This document shows positions 58,424 to 64,000 of a stretch of DNA of 64,000 nt, one piece after another. Origin of the DNA: Clavulina sp. PMI_390 (Eukaryota > Basidiomycota > Agaricomycetes > Cantharellales > Hydnaceae); assembly GCA_015039315.1 (NCBI GenBank), contig WIDE01000009.1, positions 372,001 through 436,000 on the forward strand. Direction: 5' to 3'. A program made the position numbers and the translations under genes. The stretch's first letter is position 1. Every line of letters begins with the position of its first letter. The notes under the pieces are model-generated. The model did no database searches and had not been told where the DNA came from. It saw nothing but the letters and a program-made list of their open reading frames with translations.

Positions 58424-59383
58424 CTAGGTTGGGTATGCGAAGACGAGTAAGCTTTGCCTCGGTGTTCCCAGATAGCGATGAGGCTCACCCCATCCGTTTG
58501 GTCGAAGAACCTCGAAGAGTCTGCACCGGGCAGATTTGGTTTTCCTTGCATTCTCGTGTGCTGCTGTCGCCATCGCTTCGACGAGCAAATCGTCGCCACC
58601 AGCAGCTGCTGTGCACATGACGTCACGATAGAATTTCCAGATTACGTCCCATAGATCAGAGTCTGTGTAAACGACCTCCCCAGAAGGTTTCTTGACATCC
58701 CACTCGGCATCAGGGAACGTGTCGGAAAATGGCTCACTGAAAAAAGAATTATGGCATATGAGTTGGAGCAACCTCTAGTCTCAGTAGCTGCGATTTGGCG
58801 CTCAGCACCAACAGCAGAATAAAACTCACTACGCTGTTGCATCCTCCATCTTATCCACAAAGTCGAGCGCGGTCAGCAGGGACTTGTGTACTTCGGCCAG
58901 CTGGGTCTTCTGCTCCATTGCAACAGGGAAAAGCTCTTCAAGCCAAGTCAAAACCTCAACGGCAATCATACTCATGTGGTGACTGTGCCCTTCATAATCT
59001 TTCCAGCGTTGGTTAATGGATTTTTTGAGCGCTTTCATGTACTCTTTGAGTTTCTTTTCGTGCTCTGCATGCTTCGTCTTGAGTTGGTTGCCGTCCTTGG
59101 CTTTTGGGCTCTTGGCGGCTTTCGACGTTTTCGGGGTAGCGGGACCCGCATCTTTCGTAGCAGCCGCTGATTCTGCTTTGAATGCGGCGACAATTGCAGA
59201 GCTTTCGTCGGCCGGCAGCTGATCGACAAGTGGGAAGATGTGTTCATGTAGCAACGCGCGGAGGGACTCTGTCGGAAGTGTGGCGGAGATGTCGTCAAGC
59301 AGCGCCGACGAAGGCTTTGCCACCTTTGCCTTTTTTCTGGGGCCGCTCTCGGCATCACTACTTCTTTTGGTGGCCTTTGGCAT
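58424..59383 (-). CDS. Hypothetical nuclear-looking protein with Lys-rich region
   Basis: Not recognised. Start at 59383 (MPKATKRSSDAESGPRKKAK), a basic N-terminus with nuclear-localisation-like clusters. A helical acidic segment follows (LLDDISATLPTESLRALLHE, then DQLPADESSAIVAAFKAE), then an Ala/Lys/Pro linker (ATPKTSKAAKSPKAKDGN) and a long charged helix (KTKHAEHEKKLKEYMKALKK), then SMIAVEVLTWLEELFPVAME and SLLTALDFVDKMEDA. An intron (about 58827-58745) joins the second exon: EPFSDTFPDAEWDVKKPSGE, SDLWDVIWKFYRDVMCTAA and a C-terminal FEVLRPNGWGEPHRYLG, ending at 58424. The all-helical build suggests a partner-binding nuclear protein. No enzyme motif is seen. Confidence 0.65.
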
Positions 59384-59686
59384 AGCTTAGGCGAGCGGCT
59401 GTTTTGTGGTTGAATCGGTCGTTAGAGGAGTAAGTGGAGTGCGGCAACGCGTGCTGTCACTTTTGGAGATATGAAATTTAGGGTCCAATGCAAGGCAAAC
59501 GCAAGGTGGGATGAACTGCTCGCAAAGGACGTGAGCTGGACATGGGGGTCTAGACACTGGGATACTGTACAGAGTATGCTACAAGAATGAAGAGGGAGAC
59601 CGAGGGCATGAATGAATCGTGGTATGGGTGGGCAAAAATTAATGAAAAAAATAGGTCAGAACAAGAGAAACTGAAGGGCAGCTCGG

Positions 59687-60995
59687 CTACTTCTCCTTCT
59701 CGATGTTCACCTCTAGGTAGGGCGGAGAAGGTTCAACCTTGTTGCTTTCTTCAGCCTTGAGCTCCTGGAGCGCGACGCTGCGGATGCGCTCCTTCTCCTT
59801 GTCCACCTCAGCACGGAACTTCTTCTGATCCTTCTCCTCTTGCTTTGCTTGGCGTTCGACGTCCCGAGCAGCGCGCTTCTCATCGGCCGCCCTGATAGAT
59901 TTCTCGAAGTTGTCGGCGATCCAGATGCAGCGGCCAACTATGACGGGGCCAGCAACGCAGTAGATCATGACCCAGGCAACCTAGAACGATTTGGAGTCAG
60001 AATGGGGTGGATATTGAAGTAGCCGAAGTAATAATCAAGGCAGATGCTCGGGTACTCACCCACATCATGTTGTACATCTTGCCTGCGCGCGCCACTAGCA
60101 GGATCCCAGTCTTGAGCGGGCGAGTCGTTCCGCACTGCGCTGGCTGATAAAAGTTATCAATTGAATTAAAGGAGCTGATGTTATCGACGTGGATTGCGAA
60201 ATTCATGAAGAATTCCACAGTGGCCGCTAGACCCAGGATGACGATGAGCATGCCCATGAAGCCGGCGGGTGCGGATGCCTCGGAAACCTTGAAGCCGCGC
60301 GAGGCAAACCTGGGGAACCAGAAGGGAATCATGACAAGGAGCCAGAGGAAGAATTCCACGCAGTGCAGGATGGTGAAGCCGCGGATGCGAGAACCGGACA
60401 TGTTCTAGAACCAACTGTAGGTGAGTAAACAGATAGCGTGGAGATTTGGGTTTGGACGTACTCCAGGCATGTTCTGGGGGTAGAAGACGCTGTTATCCTG
60501 CACGTATGTCATGTCTATGGAACGCGGTAAGCATCAAAGGTGTAGCCAAGGATATCGGAGTGACTTACTGAATTGAGGGTTCTTGTATGAAGCCTTGGTG
60601 CAGTGGGTGGCACCGTCCTCGTCACGGCTACAAGAACCTAAAGGGAGACCACGTAAATAACTGACAGAGCCCAGAAAAACGCGCTGAAATGCAGCCCAGA
60701 AACGTGCGTCGGATTACATACCAAGAGGGCCCATCCATACCGCCACATTCGAGTAGTTGGACGACGAGGTGGTCGAGCCACCGTAGGTAATCGAGACGGT
60801 AGCGTTGGAGAGTGGGGAGGAGCCGCAGGGGTTGGGAGCCACATAACCAACAGGCTCAACGTAGGGAACAAAGTAGAGCATGCTGTTGGTTACATCGTTC
60901 GAGTGCCAGGGGGTTGGGGACAGGAAAGCCCAAAAGTTGAATATGATGCCTGAGATGAAGGCAAGCTCGCCAAAGAGGTGGAGGACGTTGGGCAT
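59687..60995 (-). CDS. Four-helix membrane protein of unknown function
   Basis: Start at 60995 (MPNVLHLFGELAFISGIIFN). Four membrane segments: residues 4-25 (first helix), FTILHCVEFFLWLLVMIPFW, FMGMLIVILGLAATVEFFMN and VMIYCVAGPVIVGRCIWI. Between helices 1 and 2 is a loop of about 120 residues with several NxS/T sites (LSNATVSITYGG, NYSNVAVWMG, NMTYVQDNS) and Cys (SCSRDEDGATHCTK), presumably outside or lumenal, as in tetraspan cortical proteins of the SUR7/PalI type. The cytosolic C-terminus is a charged coiled coil of about 75 residues (AADEKRAARDVERQAKQEEK), ending VNIEKEK at 59687. About five introns. The tetraspan class is inferred from layout only. A longer N-terminus is possible from an upstream in-frame Met. 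Confidence 0.7.
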
Positions 60996-61603
60996 TCTGG
61001 GGAATGAGGTGCTATGCAATGACCTGGGGGGGCTGAGAGGGATGACACGCCTTGGCATTTTATACCCTCCCCCTGCCCAGCGACGCGGCCGATTAGATGC
61101 CACCGTATCATCGCCTGTGGCGGAAGCACTGGAAATGCATGCTGAAGGTGGCTCGAGCGATGCAATAGAAAAAGAAAACAGCAATTACACGGAGGCGATG
61201 CAGGCATGACCTAAAGGCGATCAAAAAGGGCGGATGTCGATCGGACGGATGAATAGAATAGATTCATTCTGATGGGCACATTTCCTCAGAGATCTCAAAT
61301 CAGGCAGGGTGGGTGAGAGCTGGGTCGCTTGGCGGTGGTGCTACAGGCGACCACCCTTAGGCTTCATTCCTTATCTGGCACCACTCCCGCCGTGTGCGAA
61401 TGGACGCGAGGTGAAATCGGTGATTTAAACAGCGACGTATTATTTGGGACACGGTCTTATTGTTGTCGGAACTCGCTAGCCCTTCGCGGTTCGCCCTTGG
61501 CAGTGCGGAGGCTCTGTTTGGATCGGGGTCGTGTAACGCGCACGTCACGTGCAACTGAATTCTTGCTCATCCAGCCCAAACCAACTTTTGCCAGGTTCAA
61601 GCT
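60996..61603. promoter_or_regulatory. Divergent intergenic region (membrane protein / uL15m)
   Basis: About 600 bp between divergent start codons. No TATA box near either start. Includes cacgtcacgtgcaac (61541-61555) with an E-box CACGTG-type core, about 50 bp before the uL15m start. No gene seen. Confidence 0.35.
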
Positions 61604-62786
61604 ATGCTCCGAGCTGGGATGCAAAACCTGTGCTTGATGAAGAGGGCGTGCCTGGCTAAAACACCTCTATCAAATGTCGTCAGAACTCTCGCTACAACAG
61701 CTACCGCGTCCGCTGCACTCAAACCTGTGACTCCGACTTTTGACCGTGTGGCCACAGCTGGCCTTAGCCCTCATCCTGGCTCAAGACACGCTGTAAGGCA
61801 ACAATTTGACGAGATCAATCGTGCCCTCAATATATATTTCTTCTTCTGCTAGCAAAAACGACTTGGTCGCGGGCCCAGCTCAGGACGCGGTGGCACGTCC
61901 ACCCGTGGTCACAAGGGTCAATCATCACGTTCAGGGAATGGGAAACCCTATGCTGGATTTGAGGGTGGTCAGACCCCAATCACGAAGCGATATCCAAAAC
62001 GAGGGTTCACGAATCCGTGAGTCACAATTCAGTATTAGCACAGGATTGCACTAACCACGAAATATTGCATCACCCCTTCCCCATCATCTTACCAGCACTG
62101 CCAAGGAGTGGGCCCCTGTTAATTTAGATAGGCTCCAACACTGGATTGACCAAGGCAGAATACCCGCCGCTTCGTCGCCTGAAAACCCCATCACGGCGAA
62201 GCACCTTCTTGATAGCAAATGTGTGCATAATGTACACGATGGTGTCAAGCTATTAGGCGACGTGAGCACCAATACTCCTTGCTCCACTCTTACTCGGTTC
62301 GCTAAGATTGCTTTTTCTTGATAGGGTGCATTGGAGCTGTCCTCGCCTATCCACATTGTCGTTTCTCGTGCATCGAAATCTGCTATTGCTGCTATAGAGA
62401 AAGCTGGTGGAAGCGTTGTATGCCAATATTACAACGGCCTTGCACTGAGAGATCTCGTTCATGGCCGCACTGACCGGAAATCCGCTGCTCCTATGCGAAA
62501 ACCTGACATTCGTACGCCCCATTCGTCATGCCTCGCTTATCCAGTTTGGTGGTTTACGCCTTCTCTCTTCTCACCAATAGTATGGTACTCCGACTCTCGT
62601 AACCGAGGTTATCTCTCCCCTCTGGTACAAGGGGACGAAGCGGCAATGAAGGCGGAGGTGGAGTCAAGAGCGGCAAAGAGGGCACAGCTTCGTGGCTCAC
62701 AACCCACAGTTGAATACCCCGTGTTCAAGTTGGATGACATGCTTCATGTGCCGAAACATGCCCAGTCTCTGCGGAACTCCAAGTAG
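61604..62786 (+). CDS. Mitochondrial large-subunit ribosomal protein uL15m (MRPL10/L15)
   Basis: Structural protein of the mitochondrial 54S subunit. Start at 61604 ([20 protein letters not shown]), an Arg/Ser/Ala-rich presequence up to about residue 50 ([17 protein letters not shown]). After an intron (61795-61853) the bacterial L15 signature appears: [21 protein letters not shown] then [20 protein letters not shown] and [10 protein letters not shown]. Later exons give [40 protein letters not shown] and [20 protein letters not shown], all matching L15 blocks. A fungal C-terminal extension ends [12 protein letters not shown] at 62786. About four introns. The gene is complete. Confidence 0.93.
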
Positions 62787-63186
62787 GAAGGGTCGTTTGA
62801 TATCCTTTCGTCCTTCGTAGATTCATTATACTTTGTGTTCCCGTATCGCATAGCCTATCATTTAATTACTCCCCTAGTTGTGACGGAAATAGGATGAAAT
62901 GCAAATTGGGTGTTGGAGTCCGTTTGTTCCCTGCTAGATTTACCTCGGAGCCATAGACTTGTGGCACAGACCAGAGCTCTCTGTCTTTCCCTATCAGTCT
63001 CGATGGGCCATATCATTACTAGGCGTGTTATGGACTCGCAGGCCGCCGCAGCTCGGCCCCCGTCGTCCACATGCTTGGCACATAATTCAAGCTGTTGTGG
63101 TCAATTATTCATACCACAGCATCGTTCCAAGGCGCATCTTGACGTTGAACTCTCTCCTTTAATCACCTCCACTCTTTTCACGGCAC
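62787..63186. other. Intergenic region
   Basis: 400 bp between two plus-strand genes. Nothing recognised beyond likely 3' UTR of uL15m and promoter of the carboxypeptidase. Confidence 0.5.
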
Positions 63187-64000
63187 ATGGGGCGTCCAAC
63201 CGGTCATAAAGACAACGACGATCGTGCTACCAAGCTTGCTGAGCGCGGATTCAGCGAGGATGCAACAGTGGATACCATCGACGCTGCAACTGCAAATCGA
63301 AGGCTCGCAGTGGTCCTTTTCGGCATTCCACTTCTCTTTCTTGCTCTAAGTCAGGGCTCCATATGGCTAAGCAAACTACGCGCCGCTATATTTGTCCCTC
63401 CTCGCCCAACAATCATCGAGCCAGAATTTACGTACGAGGAACTAGTCCCCCTCCCTCTCCGCGTATTCCACTCCAGCGTCACCGAGGTTGATCTCTGTCG
63501 AGGGCCACATGGCAACCTTACATCATACTCTGGCCATATAGGTCTCATTGCTGACTCGGACAAGAACCCGAAGCGAAGTTTCTACTGGTGCATATAGTCT
63601 AATAGCACAATGGACCCGAATGGCCGCTAACACCCCTAAATGCAGGTATTTCCAGGCTCAAGAAGACCATGAAAATGCCCCTGTTATGTGAGTCTCTCCT
63701 CGCGTATCAACGTGCCCCAGGCTTTTGCTTTCCACGATTGACATTTCGCTGTTAGTTTGTCCTTTGGCGGTGGGCCTGGGACCTCTGGGATGGTAAGCGA
63801 GCGCATTACGTCCTTTCCAGCCAAAAAAACTGAGGATCCTCTCTATCGTAGTTCAATGGTCTTTCTGGGCAATCTCCGTGCCGCATTGCCGCCAATGGCT
63901 CGCTCGAGTTCAATCCGGATGCCTGGTCAACCAAGTACAATCTTATTCTACTGGATCATCGTGAGTGCGCGCTCTTGGTTGCTTGCAATGCGCCTGCTCA
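63187..64000 (+). CDS. Membrane-anchored serine carboxypeptidase (S10), 5' part, runs off the window
   Basis: Start at 63187 (MGRPTGHKDNDDRATKLAER). After a cytosolic stretch of about 45 residues comes one membrane helix (LAVVLFGIPLLFLALSQGS), giving a type II layout. The lumenal part has the S10 substrate-entry block: SYSGHIGL, then, over introns near 63590 and 63690, YWYFQAQEDHENAPV and ILSFGGGPGTSGM, equivalent to the family's W-x-NGGPG-x-SS motif. FNGLSGQSPCRI and WSTKYNLILLDH follow, with the last residues in phase at the window edge. The catalytic Ser, Asp and His lie beyond the window. Known S10 enzymes are mostly soluble vacuolar or secreted proteins or Golgi Kex1-type with a C-terminal anchor; an N-terminal anchor is less usual. 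The GGGPG instead of NGGPG changes a residue of the oxyanion region. Confidence 0.8.

Overview
The window looks like nuclear DNA of a filamentous basidiomycete, probably an agaricomycete (mushroom-forming class). The evidence is direct: nearly every gene is broken by many short introns of about 50-70 nt with GT...AG ends, genes are dense on both strands, and several families are typical of Basidiomycota (a Clp1-like protein, a DUF6593-like protein, tandem GH18 chitinases). There are two assembly gaps (26693-27274 and 55831-56532), both inside recently duplicated sequence. Exon junctions were read by eye, so each gene is given as a span from start to stop and individual splice sites may be off by a few bases.

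Layout. 1-17.9 kb is housekeeping: an MFS exporter, the splicing factor SLT11/RBM22, an MTC1-family protein, a candidate RAP1 telomere protein, a serine-rich unknown, a membrane-anchored J-domain protein, a class I histone deacetylase divergent from a dynactin p24-like subunit, and the autophagic lipase ATG15. 18.2-29.8 kb is a segmental tandem triplication of a secreted GH18 chitinase with two chitin-binding modules. All three copies are on the minus strand and keep a TATA box and an upstream CCCCGC element at fixed spacing. 29.8-52.7 kb returns to housekeeping: a DUF6593-like protein, a PHO85-like CDK, a CBS/PB1 membrane protein (Mug70 type), SGF11 (SAGA), SUB2 (mRNA export helicase), RNA14 (3' end processing), a dienelactone hydrolase, a Clp1-like developmental protein and the Golgi/endosomal RING E3 ligase TUL1/DSC1.

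53-58.4 kb is the accessory part. It has two tandem copies of a gene for a helical protein resembling fungal HeLo/MLKL-like N-terminal domains with a terminal hydrophobic segment, plus degenerate duplicated ORFs and a 47-bp inverted repeat. 58.4-64 kb holds a nuclear-looking unknown, a four-helix membrane protein, mitochondrial ribosomal protein uL15m and the 5' part of a membrane-anchored S10 serine carboxypeptidase that runs off the window.

Several products belong to one gene-expression axis (SLT11, SUB2, RNA14, SGF11, HDAC), but they are separate transcription units and fungi do not group such genes in operons, so I read this as ordinary gene density. The parts most worth a second look are the chitinase triplication with its conserved promoter grammar, the duplicated HeLo/MLKL-like locus, the candidate RAP1, a perfect 107-bp tandem duplication across an exon/intron boundary of the J-domain gene, and the RG-repeat tail on the histone deacetylase.
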